Source: Pseudomonas sp. PICF141 (GTDB lineage: Bacteria; Pseudomonadota; Gammaproteobacteria; Pseudomonadales; Pseudomonadaceae). Taken from it: DNA of 64,000 bases. A model generated the notes under the pieces. The model was not told the DNA's origin. It did not search any database and saw only the letters and a program-made list of their open reading frames with translations. Below are positions 8,557 to 17,828 of this stretch, one piece after another. Positions within the stretch are counted from its first letter, which is position 1, and each line of letters opens with the position of its first letter. The position numbers were made by a program, and so were the translations under genes. The stretch spans positions 1-64,000 of the forward strand of contig NZ_MUNM01000028.1 in assembly GCF_002286815.1 (NCBI RefSeq). Direction: 5' to 3'.

Positions 8557-9201
8557 TTAGCGACCTCTACAAGACTTCTGAGGAAACGCCGACGCCGCAA
8601 TCCCCCATTGCCCCAGCCAGTAACTGAGGATGATCACATAAGGTGCTGCGTTGAACGGTGATACAAACCGGTTGATGCCAATCACACTGTCAGAAAACAC
8701 AAACGCCAGCGCACCCCCCGCCGCCAGCAGCGCCGAGCGTTTGGGCACGTCGGTGCCGAGCCGGGCCAAGGCGCGCCAGAGCATGGCGCTGATGGCCAGC
8801 CCGTAGACGATCACCGGGATCAGCAACGGACCCAAGCCATTGGAAATCAGGATCCCCAGCAATACCGAGCCCACGCTCAGCGCGAGGATCAACGGCAACA
8901 GCGCCAGACGTCGGCAATCGCTTAAGTAAGCTTTCAGGTACGCCAGATGCGCGACCAAAAACGCCCCAAGGCCGAACACGAACAAATCCCCCGGCCATGC
9001 CAGCAGCACGTCGCCGATCAGGGAGAAAATCAAACCCAGGCTGATCCAGCGCCGGTAGTCACTGGGCGGTGCGTCGTGCAACCAACCGAGCAGGGCCAGC
9101 ACCGGCAACGGTTTGACCAGCAGGCAAAGCAGCGTGGCATGCACGCTCAGGCCATACAGAAAGGTCACTGCGCCCATCAGCGCCAGAATCAGCCAACCCA
9201 T
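8557..9201 (-). CDS. Lysoplasmalogenase family (YhhN) membrane protein
   Basis: A 214-residue integral membrane protein of the YhhN/TMEM86 family, whose characterised members hydrolyse the vinyl-ether bond of lysoplasmalogens. About eight hydrophobic segments are visible. Family blocks are present: KPLPVLAL near residue 30, FSLIGDVLLAWPG near 60, AFVFSDSVIGINRF near 170, and YWLGQWGI at the end; the two conserved Asp residues lie in the second and third blocks. The start lies 2 bases after the stop of the I42 inhibitor gene, so both are one operon with the inhibitor first. Substrate in Pseudomonas is not known from the sequence. Confidence 0.87.
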   Translation of the reverse strand: MGWLILALMGAVTFLYGLSVHATLLCLLVKPLPVLALLGWLHDAPPSDYRRWISLGLIFSLIGDVLLAWPGDLFVFGLGAFLVAHLAYLKAYLSDCRRLALLPLILALSVGSVLLGILISNGLGPLLIPVIVYGLAISAMLWRALARLGTDVPKRSALLAAGGALAFVFSDSVIGINRFVSPFNAAPYVIILSYWLGQWGIAASAFPQKSCRGR

Positions 9202-9203
9202 GA

Positions 9204-9596
9204 TCAGTTAACCGCGATGGCGCAGTCGAAGGTTTTTACCGCTGGCACTTCGGGTGCCCACGGTTGTGAATAGGTCAGTCGCAAACGACCGGTGCCGGTG
9301 GCAAAGGCCTGGAAACGCCAGGTCGAAAGGCCGGCGCTGCCGACCACCCCTGCGTCTTCCGGATTGCTGTAAACCTCGGGGCTGAGCGCGCGCAACACAC
9401 CACCGGCCGAATCCTGAATTGTCCAGCGGTAACCCGTGGTGGGGTTGCTGGGCAGGGTCAGGATCAAGTGTTGGCCGTTGTTCAGTTGCACCGGGCATTC
9501 GCTTTGTTTTTCCACGGTCACGTTGTGTTTCGATTGCGTGGCGCAACCGCTCAGCAGGGCGAGGACGAGCGGGATAAACAGGCGGGTAGGGGACAT
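9204..9596 (-). CDS. icp: I42 (chagasin-like) protease inhibitor lipoprotein
   Basis: A 130-residue secreted lipoprotein. The signal peptide ends with the lipobox LLSGC, so Cys18 should be lipidated. The mature part has the chagasin loops that plug cysteine-protease active sites: NPTTGY near 52-57, a Gly-rich middle loop, and the final loop as QPW (RPW in many members). It matches the inhibitor of cysteine peptidase that lies beside AsrA in P. aeruginosa. It is first in a two-gene operon with the lysoplasmalogenase gene. Its target enzyme, own or foreign, cannot be read from the sequence. Confidence 0.85.
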   Translation of the reverse strand: MSPTRLFIPLVLALLSGCATQSKHNVTVEKQSECPVQLNNGQHLILTLPSNPTTGYRWTIQDSAGGVLRALSPEVYSNPEDAGVVGSAGLSTWRFQAFATGTGRLRLTYSQPWAPEVPAVKTFDCAIAVN

Positions 9597-9677
9597 GAGT
9601 CAGCGGCTCCGGCATTCACGACGAACGGCGAGCATAACTGAAGATGAGACAAAGTGTGACAATCCGGGAATGGGGGG

Positions 9678-9791
9678 ATGATCGTTCCCACGCTCTGCGT
9701 GGGAATGCATCCTGTGACGCTCTGCGTCACGCTGGTGAAGGGACGCGGAGCGTCCCGGGCGGCATTCCCACGCAGAGCGTGGGAACGATCA
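9678..9791. repeat. REPIN-like inverted repeat, GATCGTTCCCACGC family
   Basis: The ends ATGATCGTTCCCACGC and GCGTGGGAACGATCA are inverted, with an inner inverted pair, GACGCTCTGCGTCACG. Second copy of the element at 3107-3243. It lies just after the stop of the Lon-type gene and could act as its transcript end. Confidence 0.88.
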
Positions 9792-9801
9792 GTTACGGGG
9801 G

Positions 9802-12219
9802 TTAGAACAATATCTTCGCCACATCCGCAAAGCGCTTGGCGAAGTGCACGCTGATCCCTTCCTTCAGATAGTCCGGCAGCTCTTCAAAACTGCCACGGTT
9901 TGCCTCCGGCAAGATCAACTCGAAAATCTTCTGTCGCCGTGCCGCGATGACTTTCTCGCGCACCCCGCCAATCGGCAGGACATGCCCGGTCAGCGTCAGT
10001 TCGCCAGTCATGGCCACCGCTTTTTTCGGTGGCTGGTTGCGAGCCAGGGACAGCAGGGCGCTGGCCATGGTCACGCCAGCGCTCGGGCCGTCTTTCGGCG
10101 TGGCGCCTTCCGGTACGTGGAGGTGAACGAAGGCTTCATCGAAGAACGTCGGATCACCGCCGAATTGCTTCAGATGGGAGCTGACGTAGCTGTAGGCAAT
10201 TTCCGCCGACTCTTTCATCACTTCTCCCAGTTGCCCGGTGAGTTTGAAGCCACGGTTGAGGGTGTGAATGCGCGTGGCTTCGATCGGCAGGGTCGCGCCA
10301 CCCATGCTGGTCCAGGCCAGCCCGGTGATCACGCCGATGCCGGACAGCACTTGTTCGTTGCGAAACACCGGTCGACCGAGTGAGGCTTCCAGGTCTTTCG
10401 GCCCGAGCTTGATCACCGCTTTCGGTTCGTCAATCAGCTTCATCACGGCTTTGCGCACCAGTTTGCCGAGGTTTTTTTCCAGCTGCCGCACCCCGGCTTC
10501 ACGGGCGTAGCCGTCGATCAAGGCTTTCAATGCGTTGTCGCTGATGCTCAGGCTACCCTTGGACACGCCCGCTTTCTCAAGCTGTTTCGGCCACAGGTGA
10601 CGCTTGGCGATGGCGACTTTCTCTTCGGTGATGTAGCCCGACAGACGAATCACTTCCATCCGGTCCAGCAACGGGCCGGGAATCGAATCCAGGGTGTTGG
10701 CGGTGCAGACGAACAGCACTTTCGACAGGTCCAGGCGCAAATCCAGGTAGTGGTCGAGGAATTCGACGTTCTGTTCCGGGTCGAGGGTTTCCAGCAGCGC
10801 CGAGGCCGGATCGCCCTGGAAGCTCTGGCCCATTTTGTCGATCTCGTCGAGCATGATCACCGGGTTCATCACTTCGACGTCTTTCAACGCGTGGACCAGC
10901 TTGCCCGGTTGCGCGCCGATGTAAGTGCGGCGATGGCCCTTGATCTCCGCTTCGTCGCGCATGCCGCCGACGCTGAAGCGATAGAACGGCCGGCCCAGGG
11001 TTTCAGCGATGGACTTGCCGACGCTGGTCTTGCCCACGCCTGGCGGGCCGACCAGCAACACGATGGAGCCGCTGATCTCGCCTTTATAGGCGCCGACCGC
11101 GAGGAATTCGAGGATGCGGTCCTTGATGTCATCAAGGCCGGCGTGGTGTTTGTCCAGTACCTTGCGCGCGTGTTTGAGGTCGAGTTTGTCCTCGCCGTAT
11201 ACGCCCCAGGGCACCGAGGTCGCCCAATCGATGTAATTGCGGGTTACCGCGTATTCCGGTGAGCCGGTCTCCAGGATCGACAGCTTGTTCATTTCCTCTT
11301 CGATGCGTTTCTGCGCCTGAGGCGGCAACACCTTGCCCGTCAGGCGTTGCTCGAACTGTTCGATGTCGGCGCTGCGATCATCCTTGGTCAGCCCTAGCTC
11401 TTGCTGGATGACCTTGAGCTGTTCCTTGAGGAAGAACTCGCGCTGATGCTCGCCGATCTTGCGGTTCACTTCGGCGGAGATTTCTTTTTGCAGGCGCGCG
11501 ACTTCGACTTCCTTGCGCAGCATCGGCAGGACTTTTTCCATGCGCTTGAGCATCGGCACGCAGTCGAGCACTTCTTGCAGTTCGCTGCCAGTGGCCGAGG
11601 TCAGGGCGGCGGCGAAGTCGGTCAACGGTGATGGATCGTTGGGGCTGAAGCGGTTGAGGTAGTTTTTCAGCTCTTCGCTGTACAGCGGGTTGAGCGGCAG
11701 CAGTTCTTTGATCGCGTTGATCAGCGCCATGCCGTAGGCCTTGACCTCATCGGTCGGCTCGGTGGGCTGGTGCGGGTATTCGACTTCCACCAGGTATGGC
11801 GGGCGATGGTGTTTGAGCCAGGTTTTGATGCGCACCCGGGTCAGGCCCTGGGCGACGAATTGCAGTTTGCCGTTTTCGCGACTGGCGTGGTGGACTTTGA
11901 CCAGGGTGCCGTATTCCGGCAGGGCTTTGGTATTGAAATGGCGCGGGTCTTCCTGGGGCGAGTCCATGAAGAACAGGGCCAGGGAATGGTGGTCGGATTG
12001 GCTCACCAGTTCGAGGGTCTCGGCCCAAGGCTCTTCGTTGACGATCACCGGCAATACTTGCGCGGGGAAGAAGGGCCGGTTATGGATCGGGATGATATAG
12101 GCCTTGTCTGGCAGGTTCTGGCCAGGCAGGGCGAGACCTTTGCCAATGGAGTGGTGTTGAACGTTGTCTGTTTCGGCGTATTCGCTCGTGTCTTCGGGGA
12201 ATTCTTGCTGGTCGGTCAT
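9802..12219 (-). CDS. asrA: Lon-family ATP-dependent protease (endopeptidase La), AsrA-type
   Basis: An 805-residue cytosolic AAA+ protease. Domains: N-terminal LON substrate domain about 40-235, coiled linker about 235-300, AAA+ module with Walker A GPPGVGKTS near 391, Walker B VIMLDEIDKMG, and the C-terminal serine protease domain with the Ser-Lys dyad in KDGPSAG (Ser713) and GGVREK (Lys756). The N-terminus (ALPGQNLPDKAYIIPIHNRP) and the adjacent chagasin-like gene fit AsrA (PA0779) of P. aeruginosa, a second Lon linked to aminoglycoside and heat stress, rather than the clpX-linked Lon. The ATG at 12219 follows CAGGTG; the 5 codons before it start with TTG and are not counted. Orthology to AsrA is inference from the N-terminus and neighbours. 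Confidence 0.9.
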   Translation of the reverse strand: MTDQQEFPEDTSEYAETDNVQHHSIGKGLALPGQNLPDKAYIIPIHNRPFFPAQVLPVIVNEEPWAETLELVSQSDHHSLALFFMDSPQEDPRHFNTKALPEYGTLVKVHHASRENGKLQFVAQGLTRVRIKTWLKHHRPPYLVEVEYPHQPTEPTDEVKAYGMALINAIKELLPLNPLYSEELKNYLNRFSPNDPSPLTDFAAALTSATGSELQEVLDCVPMLKRMEKVLPMLRKEVEVARLQKEISAEVNRKIGEHQREFFLKEQLKVIQQELGLTKDDRSADIEQFEQRLTGKVLPPQAQKRIEEEMNKLSILETGSPEYAVTRNYIDWATSVPWGVYGEDKLDLKHARKVLDKHHAGLDDIKDRILEFLAVGAYKGEISGSIVLLVGPPGVGKTSVGKSIAETLGRPFYRFSVGGMRDEAEIKGHRRTYIGAQPGKLVHALKDVEVMNPVIMLDEIDKMGQSFQGDPASALLETLDPEQNVEFLDHYLDLRLDLSKVLFVCTANTLDSIPGPLLDRMEVIRLSGYITEEKVAIAKRHLWPKQLEKAGVSKGSLSISDNALKALIDGYAREAGVRQLEKNLGKLVRKAVMKLIDEPKAVIKLGPKDLEASLGRPVFRNEQVLSGIGVITGLAWTSMGGATLPIEATRIHTLNRGFKLTGQLGEVMKESAEIAYSYVSSHLKQFGGDPTFFDEAFVHLHVPEGATPKDGPSAGVTMASALLSLARNQPPKKAVAMTGELTLTGHVLPIGGVREKVIAARRQKIFELILPEANRGSFEELPDYLKEGISVHFAKRFADVAKILF

Positions 12220-12343
12220 GAGGCACCTGCGCAATGGGGTATGGGTCTTAGATGGGGCAGGTGGGGGGTGGTTTCAATGGGGCAGGATATTTCAGCATGT
12301 GTGTTCAGCGCCCACAGGGGATGAGTGACCTGAAGCAATCGAG

Positions 12344-12380
12344 CACAAAAAAGGCGACCCCCTCACAGGAGTCGCCTTTC
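12344..12380 (-). terminator. Rho-independent terminator of gcd
   Basis: Read on the minus strand, AAAGGCGAC and GTCGCCTTT pair around a loop of about 12 bases, followed by a run of T (TTTTTTGT). It lies 20 bases past the gcd stop codon. Confidence 0.85.
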
Positions 12381-12399
12381 CTTTAACTGCCGCTAGCGC

Positions 12400-14808
12400 T
12401 TATTCCGACAGCTTGTACGCAATCACATAGTCACCTTGCTTGGTGCCCAGCGATCCGTGACCGCCCGCAACAACCAGCACGTATTGCTTGCCGTCTTTGC
12501 CGGTGTAGGTCATCGGTGTGGTTTGCGCGCCTGCTGGCAGGCGGCCTTCCCACAATTGCTTGCCGTTTTTCACGTCGTAGGCGCGCAGGTACTGGTCGAG
12601 GGTGCCGCTCAGGAAGGCCACGCCACTGGCAGTGGTGAAGGCGCCGCCCAGGCTCGGCACGCCCATGCTCAGAGGGATCGGAACCGGCGAGCTGTCGCGC
12701 ACGGTGCCGTTCTTGTGCATCCAGATGGTTTTGTTGGTGGTCAAATCGACCGCCGCCACGTAACCCCAGGCCGGTGCCTGGCACGGCAGGCCCATTGGCG
12801 ACAGCAGGGCTTCGAGGATCACCCCGTAAGGCGCGCCTTTGTTGGGCTGCACGCCTTCGGTTTCGCTGACGCGAGGGCCTTGTTTGGCGATTTCGGCGGC
12901 CGGAATCAGTTTCGATTTGAACGCCATGAAGCTAGGGTTCACAAACGCAATCTGACGCACCGGATCGACGGAAATGCCGCCCCAGTCGAACACGCCGAAG
13001 TTACCGGGATAAACGATCGAGCCTTGCAGCGACGGCGGGGTAAACATGCCATCGTAGCGCAGGGATTTGAAGTCGATCCGGCACAGCATCTGATCGAACG
13101 GGGTCACGCCCCACATGTCGCGTTCCTTGAGGGTCGGCGGCACGAAGTTCAGGTCAGACATCGGTTGGGTCGGCGAAGTGTAGTCGCCTTCCACTGCGCC
13201 TTGCGGCACCGGGATTTCCTTGATCGGCACGATCGGCTGGCCATTGCTGCGGTCCAGCACATAGATGCTGCCTTGCTTGGTGGACGCGAGCACTGCCGGT
13301 TTCACACCGTCTGCGGTTTTCAGGTCCATCAGGGTTGGCTGGCCACCGACGTCCATGTCCCACAGGTCGTGGTGGGTGAACTGGAAGTGCCAACGCACTT
13401 TGCCGGTGGCGATGTCCAGCGCGGTCAGGCCAGCGGCGTGCAGTTCCGATTCAGGGGTGCGCGCGCCACCGAACTGATCCGGAGTCTGATTGCCCATCGG
13501 CAGATAGATCATGCCGAGTTTTTCATCGACGCTGAAGATCGACCACATGTTCGGCGAGTTGCGGGTGTAGACCTTGCCTTCGGCAATCGGTGTGGTGTCG
13601 TCCGGGTTGCCGCTGTCCCAGTTCCACACCAGTTTGCCGGTGTGCACGTCGAACGCGCGGATCACGCCGCTTGGTTCGTCGATGGAAACGTTGTCGGTCA
13701 CGTGGCCGCCAATCACCACCAGGTCTTTGGTGACCGCCGGCGGCGAAGTGGAGTAATAACCGCCGGCGGTGAATTCACCGATGTTGGTCGTCAGGTCAAC
13801 CTGGCCACCGTTGCCGAAGTCTTCGCACATTTTGCCGGTGTCGGCGTTCAGGGCGATCAGGCGGGTGTCGGCGGTCGGCAGGAAGATCCGGCGCGGGCAG
13901 ACACTGGCCACTGGCGCGTTGGCAGTGCCGGTAGGGCTTTGTTCGGACGCATAGACGGCGTCATCGTGATAGGTCACGCCACGGCAAGTCATGTGTGCCC
14001 AACCCTTGAAGTTCGCCGCGTTTTGCGTGGAGAGCTTCGGATCGAAACGCCAGAGTTCCTTGCCGGTGTCCGGGTCCAGCGCGATCACCTGGCTGTGCGG
14101 CGTGCACACATAGAGCATGCCGTTGGCTTTGAGCGGGGTGTTTTCGGCGGTGGTTTCGCCCGGGTCGTTCGGCCCTGGCAGGTCGCCGGTGCGGTAGGTC
14201 CAGGCGGGCACTAGTTTGTTGACGTTCTGCGGGGTAATTTGCGCCAGTGGCGAATAGCGATCGCCATGGGCGCTGCGGCCGTAGGAGTTCCAGTCGCCAT
14301 CAGGCATGGCTGGGGCGGTGTTGCTCATGCCAGGCACGGCGTCACGATCCAGTTCGCCTTTGATTTCACCGGGGTTGGTGAACAGGCTGGCCAGCGCGGC
14401 GATACCGGCGATAACCACGGCAGCGCTCAGTAAACCGGTGCCGATCGGGTTGAATTGGCCGGTACGCAATGGGCGACGAAACCATGGCAGCAGCATGACG
14501 ATACCGAGGGCAAAGAGCAGCGCCAGACGTGGCACCAGCTGCCACCAGTCCAGGCCAACTTCCCACAATGCCCAGACCGTGCTGGCTAACAGCACCACCG
14601 CGTACAGGCTCAGCGCCACATAACGGTCAGCAAGCAGCAGCCCCCCGGTCAGCATCAGGCCGATACCGGCCAGCAGGTAATACAGCGAGCCGCCGAGCAT
14701 GCTCAGTTTGACCCCCCCGGCCAGCAAGGCCAGGCCCATTAGCAGAAGCACGATACCGAGCAGGCTCGGCAGCAGACGGCTTCGACTGAAAGCACCATCA
14801 GCGCTCAT
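12400..14808 (-). CDS. gcd: Membrane-bound PQQ glucose dehydrogenase
   Basis: Oxidises glucose to gluconolactone in the periplasm and passes electrons to ubiquinone; this is the direct oxidative pathway of Pseudomonas and drives phosphate solubilisation. 802 residues. Five hydrophobic segments anchor the first 150 residues; the rest is the eight-bladed PQQ propeller, with repeated tryptophan-docking pieces (GKELWRFDP, GKVRWHFQFTHHDLWDMD, GKQLWEGRLP). Blocks typical of Gcd are seen: WNSYGRSAHGDRYSPLAQI near 170 and TGDLPG. The terminator follows at once, and oprB lies upstream on the same strand 215 bases away across a REPIN, the same order as in P. aeruginosa PA2290-PA2291. Confidence 0.95.
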   Translation of the reverse strand: MSADGAFSRSRLLPSLLGIVLLLMGLALLAGGVKLSMLGGSLYYLLAGIGLMLTGGLLLADRYVALSLYAVVLLASTVWALWEVGLDWWQLVPRLALLFALGIVMLLPWFRRPLRTGQFNPIGTGLLSAAVVIAGIAALASLFTNPGEIKGELDRDAVPGMSNTAPAMPDGDWNSYGRSAHGDRYSPLAQITPQNVNKLVPAWTYRTGDLPGPNDPGETTAENTPLKANGMLYVCTPHSQVIALDPDTGKELWRFDPKLSTQNAANFKGWAHMTCRGVTYHDDAVYASEQSPTGTANAPVASVCPRRIFLPTADTRLIALNADTGKMCEDFGNGGQVDLTTNIGEFTAGGYYSTSPPAVTKDLVVIGGHVTDNVSIDEPSGVIRAFDVHTGKLVWNWDSGNPDDTTPIAEGKVYTRNSPNMWSIFSVDEKLGMIYLPMGNQTPDQFGGARTPESELHAAGLTALDIATGKVRWHFQFTHHDLWDMDVGGQPTLMDLKTADGVKPAVLASTKQGSIYVLDRSNGQPIVPIKEIPVPQGAVEGDYTSPTQPMSDLNFVPPTLKERDMWGVTPFDQMLCRIDFKSLRYDGMFTPPSLQGSIVYPGNFGVFDWGGISVDPVRQIAFVNPSFMAFKSKLIPAAEIAKQGPRVSETEGVQPNKGAPYGVILEALLSPMGLPCQAPAWGYVAAVDLTTNKTIWMHKNGTVRDSSPVPIPLSMGVPSLGGAFTTASGVAFLSGTLDQYLRAYDVKNGKQLWEGRLPAGAQTTPMTYTGKDGKQYVLVVAGGHGSLGTKQGDYVIAYKLSE

Positions 14809-14914
14809 AGTGTGGTTCTCCGTGACGTTTTAAGTAAGCCCGCGCCAGTTCACTGTAGATGACGATCTGGTGCGGGCAGGGTTCAGTTAAGAAAGGTGTG
14901 CGGTTGATTCAATC

Positions 14915-15007
14915 CCTGTGGGAGCTGGCTTGCCTGCGATGACGGTGTGTCAGTTGGCAAAAGTGTCGGCTGACCCACCGCTATCGCAGGCAAGCCAGCT
15001 CCCACAA
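14915..15007. repeat. REPIN, GTGGGAGCTGGCTTGCCTGC family
   Basis: Inverted copies CTGTGGGAGCTGGCTTGCC and GGCAAGCCAGCTCCCACA flank about 50 bases between the oprB stop and the gcd start. It may separate expression of the two genes. Confidence 0.9.
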
Positions 15008-15022
15008 GTCTTATGGTTTTAA

Positions 15023-16405
15023 TTAGAACGATGACTGGATCTTGATCCCGCCAATCAGCGCGTCGTCGACCTTGTCCACGCCACCGGGGTGACGGATGTA
15101 TTGCAGGTTCGGGCGCACGGTCAGCCAGTTCGTGACGTGCACGCCGTAGTAGAGCTCGCTGCTGTATTCGGTGTCTTGCGGCGGCAGGAACGAGGGGTCG
15201 TCGTAGTCGAAGACGGCGTGGGCCTGATTGGTGGCCTGGGCGTTCTTGCGAAAGGCCGGGTTGACGTGAACACGGGCCAGGGCAAAACCGATGTCGTCCC
15301 TGGCGCGGGCATCGAACAAGCCTTTGTAGACGACGCCGGCCTGGACGTAGTTATCGATGGCGTTGGTCTTTTTGTCGTGCATCGTGCCGTTGGCGAACAC
15401 GCTCAAGCCCCGTGAGTGATCACTGGCGCGGCTGGTCAATTGCTGCTGAATACCGAGCCACACACCGTGCTTGCTCGATGCGCTGCGATAAGCCTCGCCA
15501 GTCAAGGCCGCTGGCTGGCCGTTGCTGTCCTTGTAGACATCGCTGGCCTTGGCGTTGCTGTAGTAATAACCGGCACGGTATTCACCTGGCAGGCCATTGA
15601 GTTTTGGAGTCCAGACCAGTTCCACCGGCAGGACCGCGCCCTGGGTGCCGCTGCCGCTGAGTTTGAAGCCGTTGCCGCGATCCAGGTTGGACGGGTTTTG
15701 CTCGTAAGCCCCGACTTGCGCATAGAACTCTGGCGTCAGGTGATATTTGACGCGCATCGCCCATTGGCTGACCGGCCAGTTGTACCAGATGTCCCCAGCC
15801 CAGTTGCCGACCTGGGAGCCGCAGAACGCCAGGTTCTGGAAGTCGCAGGGGAAGCTGTTGAAGTCTTCGCCCTCGCCGAAGCGGCCAACTTTGATATCGA
15901 GCTTGTGATCGAAGAATTTCTGCTGATACCACATCTGTGTCAGACGCCAGGTCTGGCCGCGGCCCCAGACTTCCTGAGCCGAGGTAAAACCGCCGACCCG
16001 CGGATCGTTGATCCGATCGTTACTGATGTTATTGCCATTGCGCTCGGTGATGGTCAGCTGAAATTCAGCGTCGTCCCAGCCGAGAATCTTCTGCAAGTCC
16101 AGATGAGTGCCAAAACCGAACTGATCGCTGTAGCGAGCGGTGCGGTCATGGTCATAGCCGCCGTGCAGGTTGCTGCCCATTTCACCGGTGTAATCGACCT
16201 TGAAGTCGTAGCCCTTTTGCGAAAGTTCGGTGCGCGTACCGTTCCAGTCACCGAGCATCCACGGCGAATCGCTATCGAAGGCCGGCGCAGCCTGGATGCA
16301 AGAGGCGAAGCCCAACGCGGTGAATCCGCCCATCAGGTTCAGGGCTTTTCGACTGGCCACAGGGGATAAGACAGCGCTGTCTCGCGGAGTTTGAAAATCA
16401 GGCAT
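15023..16405 (-). CDS. oprB: Carbohydrate-selective porin OprB
   Basis: An outer-membrane beta-barrel for uptake of glucose and related sugars. 460 residues from the chosen start. A signal-like N-terminus has its hydrophobic part at about residues 24-38 and a cleavage site after IQAAPA; mature OprB proteins begin with a similar FDSDSPWMLGDWNG. Alternating aromatic strands fill the rest, and the last residue is Phe (KIQSSF), the sorting signal for BamA. Two close cysteines (FPCDFQNLAFCGSQ) are typical of OprB. The frame is open further upstream to 16531, but the ATG at 16405 gives the most plausible signal peptide. It faces the periplasmic glucose dehydrogenase functionally: the porin admits glucose, Gcd oxidises it. 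Confidence 0.92.
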   Translation of the reverse strand: MPDFQTPRDSAVLSPVASRKALNLMGGFTALGFASCIQAAPAFDSDSPWMLGDWNGTRTELSQKGYDFKVDYTGEMGSNLHGGYDHDRTARYSDQFGFGTHLDLQKILGWDDAEFQLTITERNGNNISNDRINDPRVGGFTSAQEVWGRGQTWRLTQMWYQQKFFDHKLDIKVGRFGEGEDFNSFPCDFQNLAFCGSQVGNWAGDIWYNWPVSQWAMRVKYHLTPEFYAQVGAYEQNPSNLDRGNGFKLSGSGTQGAVLPVELVWTPKLNGLPGEYRAGYYYSNAKASDVYKDSNGQPAALTGEAYRSASSKHGVWLGIQQQLTSRASDHSRGLSVFANGTMHDKKTNAIDNYVQAGVVYKGLFDARARDDIGFALARVHVNPAFRKNAQATNQAHAVFDYDDPSFLPPQDTEYSSELYYGVHVTNWLTVRPNLQYIRHPGGVDKVDDALIGGIKIQSSF

Positions 16406-16744
16406 AGAGAAGAAATTCTTGGTCTTTTTTCTAAAAGGAGTGAACTGAATGAAGCAGGGGAGAAGCGTTTCAGCTGGACGGGCGTAAGGATAATGTTCTG
16501 TTACACATAGAGAAAGGGGTTTTACTGACATGGATCATTTCGGATTTGGTAATAGTGTGCAGAAAAGAGTCTGTGGTCGCTCGAACATTCACGGGTGTAG
16601 GCGCTTCCCCTGCAGGCGCTGGCGAAGGCTGCGATCTTTTCAAGGTCACCTACATTTAACACAGAGCCAACAGATAGCTTCCCCCCAACGAAGCCCTCGG
16701 CTAAGGTGCGCGGCTTCCAATTCCCACTCGCTCGAAGGCCCGGC
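16406..16744. other. Divergent promoter region between oprB and the VF530 gene
   Basis: About 340 bases. Bases 16570-16650 contain GGCGAAGGCTGCGATCTTTTC, a degenerate half of the repeat seen at 37731-37825. The rest should hold the oprB promoter and that of the VF530 gene. No confident core promoter or operator was read, and no ORF here looks coding. Confidence 0.55.
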
Positions 16745-16975
16745 ATGACCGAACAGAACACCAACCCGCTGCACGGCGTGACGCTGGAGCAGATCCTCAA
16801 CACCCTGGTCGAACACTACCAATGGTCAGGGCTGGCCGAGCGCATCGATATCCGCTGCTTCAAGAGTGACCCGAGCATCAAGTCGAGCCTGACATTCCTG
16901 CGCAAAACCCCATGGGCGCGGGAGAAGGTCGAGCGCTTGTACGTGAAGCTGATGCGCACCAAGCGACCGGTCTGA
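16745..16975 (+). CDS. VF530 family (DUF2132) DNA-binding-like protein
   Basis: A 76-residue protein of the VF530/DUF2132 family. The diagnostic core is present: [12 protein letters not shown] near residue 7, then [10 protein letters not shown] and [17 protein letters not shown]. The family has a small helical fold solved for Vibrio VF530 and is thought to bind nucleic acid, but its role is not established. The ATG at 16745 is supported by GAAGG upstream and by the family N-terminus. It ends 2 bases before the next gene, so the two are co-transcribed. Confidence 0.88.
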   Translation: MTEQNTNPLHGVTLEQILNTLVEHYQWSGLAERIDIRCFKSDPSIKSSLTFLRKTPWAREKVERLYVKLMRTKRPV

Positions 16976-16977
16976 GC

Positions 16978-17634
16978 ATGGTCAAACCTTCGGCACCAGC
17001 TGCTGCCGCGAGGCGTCGTTGTGTTGCCGTGGCGGCGATTCTGGGCTGGGCGGGTCTGAGCATTCAGCTGTACCTGATTCTTTATTTGCGCTGGAGTGTT
17101 GCGGCCAGTCTGCTGGGTGGGCTGGTGAGTTTTTTCAGTTTCTTCACTGTGCTGACCAACACGTTGGTGGCGGTGGTGCTGACCTGTGAACTGACGTCCC
17201 GAGAATCGGCGGCGCGGCGCTGGTTTTTGCAGCCCTGGGTGAGCAGCGGGATTGCGGTGAGCATCGCCGTGGTCGGCGTGGCGTACAGCCTATTGTTGCG
17301 CCACTTGTGGCATCCGGAAGGCTGGCAATGGCTGGCCGATGAGCTGATGCACGACGTCATGCCTCTGCTGTTTCTGGTTTATTGGTGGTGCTGTGTGCCC
17401 AAAGGTACGTTGCGCCTGCGGCACATTGCGCTGTGGGTGACCTATCCGCTGGTGTACTTCGGCTATGCGTTATGGCGCGGGCATCTGCTGGCGGTTTATC
17501 CGTATCCGTTCATTGATGTGGACAAACTGGGTTATGCACAGGTGTTTGTGAATGCCGGGGGATTGTTGGCGGGGTTTGTGCTGATTGCAGTGTTGGTGGT
17601 CGGGCTGGATCGGTGGCGCATGGATCGGCAGTGA
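16978..17634 (+). CDS. Pr6Pr family membrane protein
   Basis: A 218-residue integral membrane protein with about six transmembrane helices (for example AAILGWAGLSIQLYLILYL, LLGGLVSFFSFFTVLTNTL, IAVSIAVVGVAYSLLL). Conserved features of the FAR-17a/AIG1-like Pr6Pr group are the FFSFFTVLTN block, the DELMHDVMPLLF block with its His, and YPYPFID near the end. Relatives in eukaryotes hydrolyse fatty-acid esters of hydroxy fatty acids; the bacterial function is unknown. The ATG at 16978 lies 2 bases after the VF530 stop codon, pointing to a two-gene operon. Confidence 0.8.
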   Translation: MVKPSAPAAAARRRCVAVAAILGWAGLSIQLYLILYLRWSVAASLLGGLVSFFSFFTVLTNTLVAVVLTCELTSRESAARRWFLQPWVSSGIAVSIAVVGVAYSLLLRHLWHPEGWQWLADELMHDVMPLLFLVYWWCCVPKGTLRLRHIALWVTYPLVYFGYALWRGHLLAVYPYPFIDVDKLGYAQVFVNAGGLLAGFVLIAVLVVGLDRWRMDRQ

Positions 17635-17684
17635 ACAACGCCACTGACTGTGGCGAGCTTGCTTGGATTGGGGACAGGGTGCCT

Positions 17685-17815
17685 TGTGGCGAGGGGGCTT
17701 GCCCCCGTTGCGCCGCGAAGCGGTGCTTAAGCCTGCAACCGATTTTTCTGGCGCACCGCGTTTGCTGATTTTGCGACTGCTACGCAGCCGAACGGGGGCA
17801 AGCCCCCTCGCCACA
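17685..17815. repeat. REPIN, GTGGCGAGGGGGCTTGCC family
   Basis: Two inverted units, each made of GTGGCGAGGGGGCTTGCCCC plus a small hairpin, flank about 45 bases. It lies between convergent genes, where it can serve as a transcription barrier. Confidence 0.92.
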
Positions 17816-17828
17816 TTTGGGTTTGTGG

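Noticed and set aside
9802..12219. Main housekeeping Lon (clpX-linked)
   Set aside because: Neighbours are not clpX or hupB, and the N-terminal part resembles AsrA; the call was therefore kept as AsrA-type.
12436..14214. A 592-codon open frame opposite gcd
   Set aside because: Antisense shadow of the glucose dehydrogenase gene; His/Val-rich composition unlike a real protein.
15416..16369. A 317-codon open frame on the plus strand, opposite oprB
   Set aside because: It is fully antisense to a clear porin gene; long antisense frames are common in GC-rich DNA. The protein has no recognisable motif.
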